In this document: one piece after another, positions 26,469 through 34,651 of the stretch
How the letters are laid out: each line of letters starts with the position of its first letter
Position numbering within the stretch: the first letter of the stretch is position 1
DNA from: Bradyrhizobium sp. KBS0727
GTDB lineage: Bacteria > Pseudomonadota > Alphaproteobacteria > Rhizobiales > Xanthobacteraceae
DNA length: 64,000 nucleotides
Assembly: GCF_005937885.2 (NCBI RefSeq)
Contig: NZ_CP042176.1
Coordinates: 2,909,501-2,973,500 of the forward strand
Reading direction: 5' to 3'
Translations under genes and position numbers: made by a program
The notes under the pieces: model-generated
Told to the model about the DNA's origin: nothing
Seen by the model: the letters and a program-made list of their open reading frames with translations, nothing else
The model's database searches: none

Positions 26469-26560
26469 GATCGGTCACTCTACTGTGGCAATCCGCCACA
26501 ATCCCCTTTTGGGACCATAGGAGTGCCGGAACAGAGCTGCAACCGCGCCGGGCGAAATCG

Positions 26561-26575
26561 TTAAAGGATGGTTAA
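26561..26575 (-). promoter_or_regulatory. CtrA-type box (TTAA-N7-TTAA) upstream of the lipoprotein gene
   Basis: TTAAAGGATGGTTAAC is an exact TTAA-N7-TTAAC match, 93-107 bases before the lipoprotein start at 26468. The spacing is almost the same as for the kinase gene at 16315. Confidence 0.5.
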
Positions 26576-26621
26576 CGCTGGAACCGGACGCTCGCATATC
26601 TGCGCATCGATTCAGAGGGTT

Positions 26622-26674
26622 AAAGCGTTTTCGAGCGAAGTGGACACCGGTTCGCGTGAAGAAAACGCGTCAAA
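26622..26674. repeat. Interspersed repeat, GCGTTTTCGAGCGAAG family
   Basis: A near-consensus copy lying immediately downstream of the phosphoglycolate phosphatase stop codon; compare 18179, 20814 and 22152. Confidence 0.65.
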
Positions 26675-26676
26675 AC

Positions 26677-27363
26677 CTAGGGGCGGGACATGGCCCCGGT
26701 CAGGCTATGGACGGCCTCCGGCAGGTCGCGAAAGTGCCCGATCAGCCGGTCCGGCTTCAATTCGGCGATCGGGATATCGGTGTAGCCGAATTCGACCCCG
26801 ATCACGGGGATTCCGGCCCGCCGGGCCACGCCGACATCGGGGCCGGCGTCCCCGACCATGATGGCCGACGACAACTGCCCGCCCGCCCGGGCCAGCGTCT
26901 GCTGCAGGATCACGGGGTCGGGTTTGGCGACGCCGAACGTGTCGGCGCCGCAGATCGCCGCAAATCGCTTGCTCATGCCGAGCTGGTCGAGCAGGCGTTT
27001 GGACAGCCATTCCAGCTTGTTGGTGCACACCGCGAACTGAAATCCCTGGCCCTGCAGGTGGTCGAGGGCGGCTTCCAGCCCCTCGAACGGACGCGATGCG
27101 TCGGCGATATGGTCGGCATAATAGTCGATGAAGTCCTTGGTCAGCCGGTCGAGTTCACCGACGCCGATGGTGCGGCCGTCGACCTCGAGCCCGCGTTCGA
27201 GCAGCTTGCGGGCGCCGGCGCCGATCATGTTGCGCGCCTTGTGCAGCGGTACCGGCGGCAGGCCTTCGCGGTCGAGTACGAAATTGAGCGCCGCGATCAG
27301 ATCGGGCGCGGTGTCGACGAGGGTGCCGTCGAGATCGAATACCAGCGTGCGGGGAAGCGTCAT
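26677..27363 (-). CDS. gph: Phosphoglycolate phosphatase (HAD superfamily)
   Basis: 228 residues. The HAD motif I VFDLDGTLVDTAPDL has the nucleophilic Asp10 and acid/base Asp12; motif II is VCTNK, motif III the Lys in AKPDP, motif IV VGDAGPDV. The helical cap between motifs I and II is the C1 type of Gph. It removes phosphate from 2-phosphoglycolate formed by DNA repair or by RuBisCO oxygenation. The ATG at 27363 is chosen because the long Arg-rich extension upstream has no homology. It is divergent from an SDR gene, 68 bases away. Confidence 0.88.
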   Translation of the reverse strand: MTLPRTLVFDLDGTLVDTAPDLIAALNFVLDREGLPPVPLHKARNMIGAGARKLLERGLEVDGRTIGVGELDRLTKDFIDYYADHIADASRPFEGLEAALDHLQGQGFQFAVCTNKLEWLSKRLLDQLGMSKRFAAICGADTFGVAKPDPVILQQTLARAGGQLSSAIMVGDAGPDVGVARRAGIPVIGVEFGYTDIPIAELKPDRLIGHFRDLPEAVHSLTGAMSRP

Positions 27364-27431
27364 CTGGAATTCGCTATCCGTGGCGGCGGCTTCATGCAAG
27401 TAGGGAAGTTCCAATCGCGGGAGGAACTGCC

Positions 27432-28268
27432 ATGCGGGAGCTTGCCGGCAAGACGGCCTTCGTGACCGGCGGGGCCGGGGGAATCGGGCTTTCGATGGCG
27501 CAGGCGTTCGCGCAAGCCCGTATGAAGGTGATGATCGCCGACATCGAGACCGGTGCGCTCGGCACCGCCGTCGAGAGCCTGCGCCGGATCTCGCCCGACA
27601 TCGCCGGCACCGTCTGCGACGTCTCTGACGCCGCCAGCGTCGAACGGGCCGCGCAGGCCACATTCGCCGCGTTCGGCAACGTCCATGTGGTCTGCAACAA
27701 TGCCGGCGTCGCCGCCGGCGGCGGCATCGACCATATCTCGCTCGATAACTGGCGCTGGGTGATCGACGTCAACCTGATGGGCGTGCTGCACGGCATCCGA
27801 AGCTTTCTGCCGCATATCCGCGCGCATGGCGAAGGCGGCCACATCGTCAATACCGCCTCGATGGCGGGGATGCAGGGCGGCCTCGGATTCAGCCCCTACG
27901 GCGCCAACAAGTTCGCGGTCGTCAGCATGTCGGAGGGGCTGCACGCCCAGCTCAGGCCGCACGGCATCGGCGTCAGCGTGCTGTGCCCGAGTTATGTCCG
28001 CACCCGGATCGGCGAGAGCGGGCGCAACCGCCCGCCGCGTTACGGCGCGTCGCAGCCGCTCGATCCGGCGAGCCCCGCGGCGGCCATGGTCGCCGAAATC
28101 GCCAAAAATCTGCAGGCCGGGCTCGATCCCGCCGACGTCGCCGCCCGCGTCATCACGGCCATCCGCGACGACCAGCTCTACATCTTCACCCATCCCGGCA
28201 TGCGCGCCGAGGTCGAGGACCGGTTTGCCGCGATTCTGGCCGCCATGGATGCGGTCACGGCCTCATAA
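27432..28268 (+). CDS. SDR family oxidoreductase
   Basis: 278 residues of a classical SDR. TGGAGGIG (12-19) binds NAD(P), NNAG follows the fourth strand, and the Ser/YxxxK triad is in NTASMAG and YGANK. The C terminus is longer than that of a minimal SDR, similar to those acting on sterol- or lipid-like substrates. GGGAGGAACTGCC precedes the ATG, with GGGAGG seven bases away. The substrate is unknown. It is a single gene, followed by a 138-base gap before rpiA. Confidence 0.88.
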   Translation: MRELAGKTAFVTGGAGGIGLSMAQAFAQARMKVMIADIETGALGTAVESLRRISPDIAGTVCDVSDAASVERAAQATFAAFGNVHVVCNNAGVAAGGGIDHISLDNWRWVIDVNLMGVLHGIRSFLPHIRAHGEGGHIVNTASMAGMQGGLGFSPYGANKFAVVSMSEGLHAQLRPHGIGVSVLCPSYVRTRIGESGRNRPPRYGASQPLDPASPAAAMVAEIAKNLQAGLDPADVAARVITAIRDDQLYIFTHPGMRAEVEDRFAAILAAMDAVTAS

Positions 28269-28406
28269 ATCGCCCAGCGCAAAATCCACCCGCGCAAAAT
28301 CCACCTGTAGAAGGCTGTTCCCGGGGCCAAAACGACGCTAGAGAAGCCCCCACCGGCGGGGTTCCCCCCGCAGAGAGCCCAGTTTCTCGAGAGGCATTGT
28401 TTTCAC

Positions 28407-29105
28407 GTGGATATGGACGCACTGAAACGGCAGGCGGCGGCTAAGGCGCTGGAGCATGTCCGCGACGGCATGCAGCTCGGGCTCGGCACCGGCTCGACCG
28501 CCAAACACTTCGTCGAACTGCTCGGCGAGAAGGTCGCCGCCGGCATGAAGGTGATCGGCGTGCCGACCTCGGAAGCGACGCGCATCGACGCCGAGCGCTG
28601 CAAAATTCCGCTGACCACGCTGGACAAGATCGACCGGCTCGATCTTACGGTCGACGGCGCCGACGAGATCGATGGCGCGCTCAACCTGATCAAGGGCGGC
28701 GGCGGCGCGCTGCTGCGCGAAAAGATCGTGGCCGCGGCCTCGGATCGCATGATCGTGATCGCCGACGAGACCAAATGGGTCGATGTCCTCGGCCGTTTCC
28801 CCCTGCCTGTCGAGGTGATCCCGTTCGGACTGGCGGCGACGCAGCGGGCGATGGCCAAAGCCTTTGCGGAAAGCGGCATTTCCGGGCAAATGGTGGTCCG
28901 GAAGGGCAAGGACGGCCACGTTTTTGTCACCGATGGCGGCCACTGGATTATCGACGCCCATCTCGGGCGGATCGCCGATGCGCCGCGCCTGGCGGGGCTG
29001 TTGAACCCGATCCCGGGCGTCGTCGAACACGGCCTGTTCATCGGCCTGGCCACCACGGCCGTGCTGGCGGGCGCGCAGGGAATTCGCGTGGTCGCAAGAA
29101 CCTAG
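28407..29105 (+). CDS. rpiA: Ribose-5-phosphate isomerase A
   Basis: 232 residues. [16 protein letters not shown] forms the phosphate loop, [25 protein letters not shown] carries the catalytic Asp, Glu and Lys, and the C-terminal [11 protein letters not shown] is conserved. It interconverts ribose-5-phosphate and ribulose-5-phosphate in the pentose-phosphate pathway and, where present, the Calvin cycle. The start could be the GTG at 28407 or the ATG two codons downstream (28413); the ribosome site GAGAGG fits both loosely. Confidence 0.95.
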   Translation: MDMDALKRQAAAKALEHVRDGMQLGLGTGSTAKHFVELLGEKVAAGMKVIGVPTSEATRIDAERCKIPLTTLDKIDRLDLTVDGADEIDGALNLIKGGGGALLREKIVAAASDRMIVIADETKWVDVLGRFPLPVEVIPFGLAATQRAMAKAFAESGISGQMVVRKGKDGHVFVTDGGHWIIDAHLGRIADAPRLAGLLNPIPGVVEHGLFIGLATTAVLAGAQGIRVVART

Positions 29106-29161
29106 TTGCAGGAAATTCGCGTAGCTGAAGGCGGTAACGCCGCACATCGAGGAGAATTGGA

Positions 29162-29698
29162 ATGAAGAGCTTTTCACGGATCTTGTCGGCTGCCGGCCTC
29201 GCGCTGGGACTGGCGCTGTCAGCTGCGCCGGCGAGCGCGCAGCAGAAGGATGCGCCCGCAGCGCAGCCGCTGAAGCCGGCGTCGCCGGCTGCCCTCGCGG
29301 CGGCCAAGGAAATCCTGACGATGAAGAACGCGGCCGCGATGTACGCCAACGCCGTTCCCAATCTCGTCGAGCAGACCAAGAACGGCCTGATCCAGAACAA
29401 CCTCAACTACCAGAAGGACCTCGGCGAGGTCGCGGTGATTGTCGCCAAGTCTCTCGCCGGTAAGGAAAAGGAAATCGGCGACGGCATGGCGCAGATCTAC
29501 GGCAACGAGTTCACCGAGCAGGAGCTGAAGGACCTGGTGACGTTCTACAAGTCGCCGCTGGGCACCAAGCTGCTGGTGACCGAGCCCCGCGCCATCCAGT
29601 TCAGCATGTCCTACATGAACCAGTGGGCGCAGCAGTTCGCGGCTACCGTCGATGCCGCGTTTCGTACCGAGATGAAGAAGCGCGGCAAGCCGATCTGA
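29162..29698 (+). CDS. DUF2059 domain-containing secreted protein
   Basis: 178 residues. A signal peptide (MKSFSRILSAAGLALGLALS...ASAQ) is followed by a Pro/Ala linker and the all-helical DUF2059 domain, including MAQIYGNEFTEQELKDLVTFYKSPLGTKLL, which is its hallmark. It should be periplasmic. The family has no settled function. The ATG follows GAGGAGAATTGGA. It lies between rpiA and gor on the same strand, but a hairpin before gor may separate them. Confidence 0.92.
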   Translation: MKSFSRILSAAGLALGLALSAAPASAQQKDAPAAQPLKPASPAALAAAKEILTMKNAAAMYANAVPNLVEQTKNGLIQNNLNYQKDLGEVAVIVAKSLAGKEKEIGDGMAQIYGNEFTEQELKDLVTFYKSPLGTKLLVTEPRAIQFSMSYMNQWAQQFAATVDAAFRTEMKKRGKPI

Positions 29699-29738
29699 GC
29701 GAGCTATCGCGTGATCCAAACGATACTATATTAACTGG

Positions 29739-29760
29739 AGCCCGGTCCCTGGATCGGGCT
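29739..29760 (+). terminator. Possible terminator hairpin between DUF2059 gene and gor
   Basis: AGCCCG (29739-29744) pairs with CGGGCT (29755-29760), followed by a modest T-containing stretch. The stem is short, and it lies only 21 bases before the gor start, so a role in gor translation is also possible. Confidence 0.4.
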
Positions 29761-29781
29761 TCATTTCTTGAGGGCAGAGCC

Positions 29782-31182
29782 ATGGCTGAGTTCGACGTCG
29801 ATCTGTTCGTCATCGGGGGCGGCTCGGGCGGCGTGCGCGCGGCGCGCATCGCGGCCGGCTACGGCGCCAGGGTCGTGGTCGCCGAGGAATACCGGATGGG
29901 CGGCACCTGCGTGATCCGCGGTTGCGTCCCGAAAAAGCTGTTCGTGATCGGCTCCCACGTCAGGCACGAGATCGAGGACGCCGCGGGCTTCGGCTGGACC
30001 ATCGGCGAGGTCTCCTTCGACTGGCCGACGCTGGTCGCCAACAAGGACAAGGAGATCGCGCGGCTGGAGTCCATCTACACCACCAATGTGGAGAACAGCG
30101 GCGCCAAGGTGGTGAAGACCCGCGCGGTGCTGGAAGACGCCCACACGGTGCGGCTTGCGACCGGCGAGAAGGTCACCGCGAAGTACATCCTGATCGCGAC
30201 CGGCGGCGCCCCCAACCACGGCGCGGCGTTTCCCGGCATCGAGCACGTGATCTCCTCCAACGAGGCGTTTCACCTGAAGCAACTGCCGAAGCGCATCGTG
30301 ATCCAGGGCGGCGGCTATATCGCGCTGGAATTCGCCGGCATCTTTGCCGGCTACGGTTCCGACGTCACGGTGGTCTATCGCGGCGACAACATTTTGCGCG
30401 GTTTTGACGAGGACGTCCGCAGGCACGTGCGGGCGGAGATGGAAAAGCAGGGGATCACCATTCTCACCGGTTGCACCGTCAACAGGATCGACAAGCACGG
30501 CCAAGAGTTCACCAAAGAGTTCACCACGCACCTGTCGAACGGATCGAGCATCGCCTCCGACCAGGTGATGTTCGCGATCGGGCGGCATCCGAACGTCGGG
30601 CGTCTCGGGCTGGAAACCGCCGGCGTCGCCATCAACCCGAGAAACGGCGGCATCGCCGTCGACGGCTGGTCAAAGTCGTCGGTCGACAACATCTATGCGA
30701 TCGGTGACGTCACCCACCGCCACAACCTGACGCCGGTGGCGATCCGCGAGGGCCATGCCTTCGCCGACACCGTGTTCGGCAAGCGCCCCGTGCAGGTCGA
30801 CCACGCCACCATCCCGACCGCGGTGTTCTCGCAGCCCGAAGTCGGCACCGTCGGGCTGACCGAAGCCGAGGCCCGCGCGCAGTTCTCGCATGTCGATATC
30901 TACAAGACCGATTTCCGTCCGATCAAGGCGACGATGTCCGGTCGCGACACCCGCATGCTGATGAAGCTCGTGGTCGACGGCGCGACCGACCGCGTCGTCG
31001 GCTGCCACATCGTCGGCGAAGCCGCCGCCGAAATCACGCAGGCGGTCGCGATCGCGGTGAAGATGAAGGCGACCAAAGCCGATTTCGACGCGACGATCGC
31101 GGTGCACCCGACGGCGGCCGAGGAACTGGTGACGATGCGGACGCCAACGGCGAGGTATGTGCGGGAAGCGGCGGCGGAGTAG
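29782..31182 (+). CDS. gor: Glutathione-disulfide reductase
   Basis: 466 residues. The FAD site IGGGSGGVRAAR (11-22), the redox disulfide GGTCVIRGCVPKK (Cys43, Cys48), the NADPH loop GGGYIALEFAGIFAGYGSDV followed by the Arg-containing VYRGDNILRGFD, and the C-terminal HPTAAEE with the catalytic His-Glu are all present. It keeps glutathione reduced with NADPH. The ATG at 29782 is chosen since the N terminus then begins directly with the FAD fold. The stop lies six bases from the end of the frameshifted minus-strand gene, which marks the edge of the AT-rich islet. Confidence 0.95.
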   Translation: MAEFDVDLFVIGGGSGGVRAARIAAGYGARVVVAEEYRMGGTCVIRGCVPKKLFVIGSHVRHEIEDAAGFGWTIGEVSFDWPTLVANKDKEIARLESIYTTNVENSGAKVVKTRAVLEDAHTVRLATGEKVTAKYILIATGGAPNHGAAFPGIEHVISSNEAFHLKQLPKRIVIQGGGYIALEFAGIFAGYGSDVTVVYRGDNILRGFDEDVRRHVRAEMEKQGITILTGCTVNRIDKHGQEFTKEFTTHLSNGSSIASDQVMFAIGRHPNVGRLGLETAGVAINPRNGGIAVDGWSKSSVDNIYAIGDVTHRHNLTPVAIREGHAFADTVFGKRPVQVDHATIPTAVFSQPEVGTVGLTEAEARAQFSHVDIYKTDFRPIKATMSGRDTRMLMKLVVDGATDRVVGCHIVGEAAAEITQAVAIAVKMKATKADFDATIAVHPTAAEELVTMRTPTARYVREAAAE

Positions 31183-31187
31183 GAGGG

Positions 31188-31541
31188 CTAGCGGGTTTTC
31201 TTTTGGCGGGCGTCCTTTGCTTCTTTGGCCCGCTGCTGCTCCGGTGAAAGTTTCGGTGAGGAAGGTGGTCTCTGAGGCTGCGATGGTTTGGCGGTTTGGC
31301 GCACTTGAAGGAGAGCTTTATTCTGTCTTGCAATTGGTTTCAAAAATCGCTCCGGAAACGTCGAGGATTTTTTTCTGAGAAATTCACCAAGGGCTGAAAG
31401 CTCCTCTCGTATATATTGACAATCCTCGATAAAATTCGGGAAGTCGCGCTCTGTAAGAGTTTTGAATGGCCTTCCCGGTACGGGGTGTCCCAGTGCATGT
31501 GAGTAATAGGTCTTTTCCGGATCTGATTTGCTAAGGTACTA
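31188..31541 (-). pseudogene. Out-of-frame C-terminal part of the zinc-ribbon gene
   Basis: One frame downstream of the 193-codon gene is open from 31538 to a stop at 31188-31190, about 116 codons. It looks coding: charged helices (LTERDFPNFIEDCQYIREELSAL), an amphipathic pattern, and a Lys/Gln-rich tail ending EAKDARQKKTR. Both frames have stops close together, so the shift from one to the other must occur within 31530-31539, at GTA-CCT-TAG. A single inserted base explains it. A programmed +1 shift at the stop codon is possible but unproven. The joined protein would be about 309 residues. Confidence 0.55.
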
Positions 31542-32112
31542 GGTCTATTTTTTCGCTCGTCACTCGTGTTGTCTTCGTTCTCGCAAGTGCCTCAGCATAT
31601 TTTATTTTCTCTTCTCCTGAGAGCAGGTCGCTCACTTGGTCAAGGAGGCCGTCTATTATCTCTTCAACAATTCGTCTGTAATATGCGAAGGCGCCAATCC
31701 CGTACCCTTGGGATTCGCATATCAATCCCCGCTTGAAATAACTGGCATGCGTCCCCAGCAGTTTTTCGACTCCCGGATCGCCCTTGACGTCCCAAGCTGG
31801 ATACTGTCCGATCTTAACAATCGACTGGCAACCTTCGTTGATCCGGATGACGAATACGCGCTCGAAATCTGAGCAGTGTTCGCATCGATATCTCAGCTGG
31901 ACGGTGGTATTTTGCGCCGGATAGTTGATATAGCCGGCGGCAACTAAGTATTCGTTGTAGTACTCACTCGTCATATTGAAGGTCTGAGAGCTTCGGCAAA
32001 CCGAGCAATTCATGTTTATTGAAACTTTGGGCCACTGATTGAGCGTGCTCGGGCCCTTAAAGGCGAACGATCGATAGAGCGGATATTCGATAAGGAATGT
32101 TCGATCAGGCAT
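31531..32112 (-). CDS. Zinc-ribbon protein of unknown function, probably truncated by a frameshift
   Basis: 193 residues as read. CSVCRSS (from Cys36) and CEHC (near residue 79) make a four-Cys zinc ribbon in the N-terminal half; the second half (SYFKRGLICESQGYGIGAFAYYRRIVEEIIDGLL) is helical and resembles the DUF4145-like region of restriction- or defence-associated proteins, which I regard as weak evidence. The gene ends KIDLVP just where another open frame takes over (31188-31541). Base composition is clearly more AT-rich than that of gor or the genes after 33171, which suggests recent transfer. It is divergent from the DUF6602 gene across 182 bases. Confidence 0.65.
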   Translation of the reverse strand: MPDRTFLIEYPLYRSFAFKGPSTLNQWPKVSINMNCSVCRSSQTFNMTSEYYNEYLVAAGYINYPAQNTTVQLRYRCEHCSDFERVFVIRINEGCQSIVKIGQYPAWDVKGDPGVEKLLGTHASYFKRGLICESQGYGIGAFAYYRRIVEEIIDGLLDQVSDLLSGEEKIKYAEALARTKTTRVTSEKIDLVP

Positions 32113-32294
32113 CGATCTACTACCCTTGTGGTTCGCCGACGCGGAGGGAATCTTTCTCGCCCGAGAGGGCAGTTAAGCCTTAACTTGTGAGATTAGCAAT
32201 TTCAATCCTAAGATGTCGACGTGGCGATATGGCCGGGCGACATGCTTTGCGATGTTGCAGCTGCTATCGGTTATTGTGGAGAGGCAAGTTGGCT

Positions 32295-33059
32295 ATGCTG
32301 AAATCGAAACCTATTCCGGCATTCAATGCGCGGTTTGCGGCGGCCCTCAATCACTTCGGTGCCGCGCTACTGGAGACCAGCGCTGTTGGCCACTCCGGTA
32401 TCAAGGGAACGAAGCGCGAAGATGCTTTCCGACTCTTCTTAGAGCAGCGTCTTCCCAAGCGATATGGTGTGGCCAGTGGTGAAGTTGTAGACCAGCTCAA
32501 CACGGTGGGGCCCCAACTCGACGTACTAGTGTTTGACCAGACACGAGATTTTTCATTCAGTGACGGTGCTATCCATATTCTTCCCGCTGAGGCCTTGCTG
32601 GTTAGTATCGAAGTGAAATCGAAGCTGAACGCAAATGAGGTAAAGAAGAGTTGTGATGCGGCGAGAAAATTACGGTCGCTGCGGCCGTTTAAGCTAGCTC
32701 TTGCAGGAATTGACATCGGTACAGGAAATGAAAGTAAGAATCTTGTGCGTTACTTGCACTGTGTGTTCGCCTATGAATCGGACCTCGTGGCGCCCACATG
32801 GCTGCAATCCGAAGCCAAACGCTTTCAGGCGAATTGCGACAAGGGCGAGCATCTGATCGACAATGTGTACGTGCTAAATCGTGGTTTTGTGAATCTAAAC
32901 CACAATCGCGGTCGCCTTGAGGACTCCAACGGTAGCGCGATTACTAGTTTTTACTTCACAATCCTAAATTTCATAGAGCGGGAAGCCGGTCGGCGCAAAG
33001 AAACTCCGTATCAAGATTACGCGAGCCTATTAAGTGGCACTTGGACGTCTCTGTCCTAG
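32295..33059 (+). CDS. DUF6602 domain-containing protein, possible PD-(D/E)xK-like nuclease
   Basis: 254 residues from the ATG at 32295. Motifs characteristic of DUF6602 are SGIKGTKREDAFRLFLEQRLPKRYG (about 34-58), GPQLDVLVFD (72-81) and SIEVKSKL (104-111). The order Glu/Asp - Asp - Glu-x-Lys matches the metal-binding core of PD-(D/E)xK nucleases, so a DNA-cleaving or DNA-binding role is a reasonable inference; the family itself is uncharacterised. GGAGAGG lies about ten bases before the ATG, and a longer frame from 32187 has no such site. It is AT-rich like its divergent neighbour, so the two form a small acquired islet between conserved genes. Confidence 0.78.
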   Translation: MLKSKPIPAFNARFAAALNHFGAALLETSAVGHSGIKGTKREDAFRLFLEQRLPKRYGVASGEVVDQLNTVGPQLDVLVFDQTRDFSFSDGAIHILPAEALLVSIEVKSKLNANEVKKSCDAARKLRSLRPFKLALAGIDIGTGNESKNLVRYLHCVFAYESDLVAPTWLQSEAKRFQANCDKGEHLIDNVYVLNRGFVNLNHNRGRLEDSNGSAITSFYFTILNFIEREAGRRKETPYQDYASLLSGTWTSLS

Positions 33060-33170
33060 GCTCGTGAACTGACAGTCGGTGCCGCGACTGCTCAGACAAA
33101 AAAAGCAATTTGGACTTTGCAATTCCAAACTGTCTTTCTCTCTGGTCTGGGAGTAGGCCGAAACACCGCA

Positions 33171-33476
33171 TCACCGCTCCTCGCTCGGATGCACCCACTT
33201 GTACGGCGTGATTTCCAGCGACTCCGTCAGCTTGATCATGTGCACCGGCGGCGCGTAGCGGCAGTTGCGGCAGTTGCGGCATTTCAGCGAGGCCTCGAGT
33301 TTCCACAGCGGCGTGTTGCGCGGCCGGCGGAAGGCGTCGAGCAGCAGGCCCGCGCGGGTCTTGCAGCGGTTGCACTCCACTTCGAGCCAGCGCAGTCCGC
33401 CGTTGAGGCATTGGCCGATCGTGGGCGAGGGCTGCGCCGGGCCGCCATAGCCTTCCATCGGGGACCGACCAGGCAT
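33171..33476 (-). CDS. Conserved small zinc-finger-like protein of unknown function
   Basis: 101 residues. Cysteine pairs VECNRCK and LKCRNCRNC suggest a zinc ribbon, and the ending PPVHMIKLTESLEITPYKWVHPSEER is strongly structured. I recall closely similar proteins as common hypothetical proteins in Bradyrhizobium, often in several copies. The ATG at 33476 is used; a second ATG six codons downstream is possible. It ends 112 bases beyond the DUF6602 stop (convergent). GC content is back to the chromosomal level, so the islet ends before this gene. Confidence 0.7.
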   Translation of the reverse strand: MPGRSPMEGYGGPAQPSPTIGQCLNGGLRWLEVECNRCKTRAGLLLDAFRRPRNTPLWKLEASLKCRNCRNCRYAPPVHMIKLTESLEITPYKWVHPSEER

Positions 33477-33606
33477 AGGCCTCCGCGTGGTCGGCCTCGC
33501 GGATCTCCTTCTTCGTGCTTGCAGGGTGCTTGCAATGGGCTACCGATCCCCGCCGCCCTCTGCTAACGCTATCCGCCAGCACAGGGATAACGGAGTTACC
33601 AAAACC

Positions 33607-34458
33607 ATGATTGAGAAAATCGGTATCGTCGGCGCGGGCACGATGGGCAACGGGATCGCGCAGGTCTGCGCGGCGGCGGGGCTATCGGTGATCATGACCG
33701 ATATTTCCGAGGCCGCGCTGGCGCGGGGCATGTCTGTCGTGACCGGCAGCCTGGAGCGGCTGGTCAACAAGCAGAAGATGACCGACGCCGACCGCCAGGC
33801 CGCGCTCAAGCGCATCGCCACCACCACGGACAGCGCCAAACTCGCCGATTGCGACCTGGTGATCGAGGCCGCAACCGAGAACGAGGATCTGAAGATCAAG
33901 ATCCTGAAGGATCTCTGCACCAAGCTGCGGCCGTCGGCGCTGCTTGCCACCAACACCTCCTCGATCTCGATCACGAAGCTTGCCGCCGCGACCGACCGGC
34001 CGGATCGCTTCATCGGCATGCATTTCTTCAATCCGGTGCCGCTGATGGCGCTGTTGGAATTGATCCGGGGCCTGCAGACCTCCGACGACACCCACGCCAA
34101 GGCCGCCGAATTTGCAAAACGGGTCGGCAAGGTCGCGATCACCGCGAAGAACAGCCCGGGCTTTGCGGTCAACCGCATCCTGTGCCCGATGATCAACGAG
34201 GCGATCTTCGCGCTGCAGGAGGGCATCGCCACCGCCGAGGATCTCGACGCCGGCATGAAGCTCGGCTGCAACCACCCGATCGGGCCGCTGGCGCTGGCCG
34301 ACATGATCGGGCTCGACACCATGCTGTCGGTGATGGAAGTCTTCTACGAAGGCTTCAACGATCCGAAATACCGCCCGGCGCCGCTCTTGAAGGAAATGGT
34401 CGCCGCCGGCCATCTCGGCCGCAAGACCGGGCAGGGGTTTTACAGTTACGGGAAATAA
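33607..34458 (+). CDS. 3-hydroxybutyryl-CoA dehydrogenase
   Basis: 283 residues, the short one-domain-pair form. IGIVGAGTMGNGIAQVCAAAG (5-25) binds NAD, NTSSISI and MHFFNPVPLMALLELI contain the catalytic His and the Asn-Pro motif, and NSPGFAVNRIL and HPIGPLALADMIGLDT complete the family pattern. It oxidises (S)-3-hydroxybutyryl-CoA to acetoacetyl-CoA in fatty-acid or poly-hydroxybutyrate metabolism. The ATG at 33607 follows GGAG further upstream. It is placed as a single gene, often next to etfAB in relatives, but those are not in this window. Confidence 0.93.
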   Translation: MIEKIGIVGAGTMGNGIAQVCAAAGLSVIMTDISEAALARGMSVVTGSLERLVNKQKMTDADRQAALKRIATTTDSAKLADCDLVIEAATENEDLKIKILKDLCTKLRPSALLATNTSSISITKLAAATDRPDRFIGMHFFNPVPLMALLELIRGLQTSDDTHAKAAEFAKRVGKVAITAKNSPGFAVNRILCPMINEAIFALQEGIATAEDLDAGMKLGCNHPIGPLALADMIGLDTMLSVMEVFYEGFNDPKYRPAPLLKEMVAAGHLGRKTGQGFYSYGK

Positions 34459-34476
34459 CGGCTGCGGCCGCTGCGT

Positions 34477-34509
34477 AGGGTGGGTTAGCCGTAAGGCGTA
34501 ACCCACCCT
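34477..34509. repeat. Palindromic GGGTGGGTTA repeat behind the 3-hydroxybutyryl-CoA dehydrogenase gene
   Basis: AGGGTGGGTTAGCC pairs with GGCGTAACCCACCCT around GTAA with one bulge. This GGGTGGGTTA-gcgaa-gCGTAACCCACCC type of palindrome is widespread between genes in many proteobacteria. It may also help end transcription. Confidence 0.6.
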
Positions 34510-34604
34510 CTTCGCGCGGCAAGGCGGCCGGATTACGCTTTCCGCCGTCGTTCTTCGAGCTAAGGCGGACAAGTCGCTAATCCGCCTTGCGGACAAATGT
34601 TCAT

Positions 34605-34646
34605 TGTAAAGCACTGCTTGACAGTTGTAAGGTGTTGCTTTACATT
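34605..34646 (+). promoter_or_regulatory. higBA promoter with an inverted-repeat operator
   Basis: TTGACA (34618-34623) and TACATT (34641-34646), 17 bases apart, form a good sigma-70 promoter. TGTAAAGCA (34605-34613) and its exact inverse TGCTTTACA (34636-34644) bracket the -35 and cover most of the -10, as expected for HigA autorepression. The predicted transcript start is at or within a few bases of the higB ATG at 34652, so the mRNA would be leaderless or nearly so. Confidence 0.7.
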
Positions 34647-34651
34647 TGGTC

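Noticed and set aside
31157..31378. Small plus-strand frame after gor
   Set aside because: It overlaps the end of gor and the much better coding-like minus-strand tail, lacks a ribosome site and has no recognisable content.
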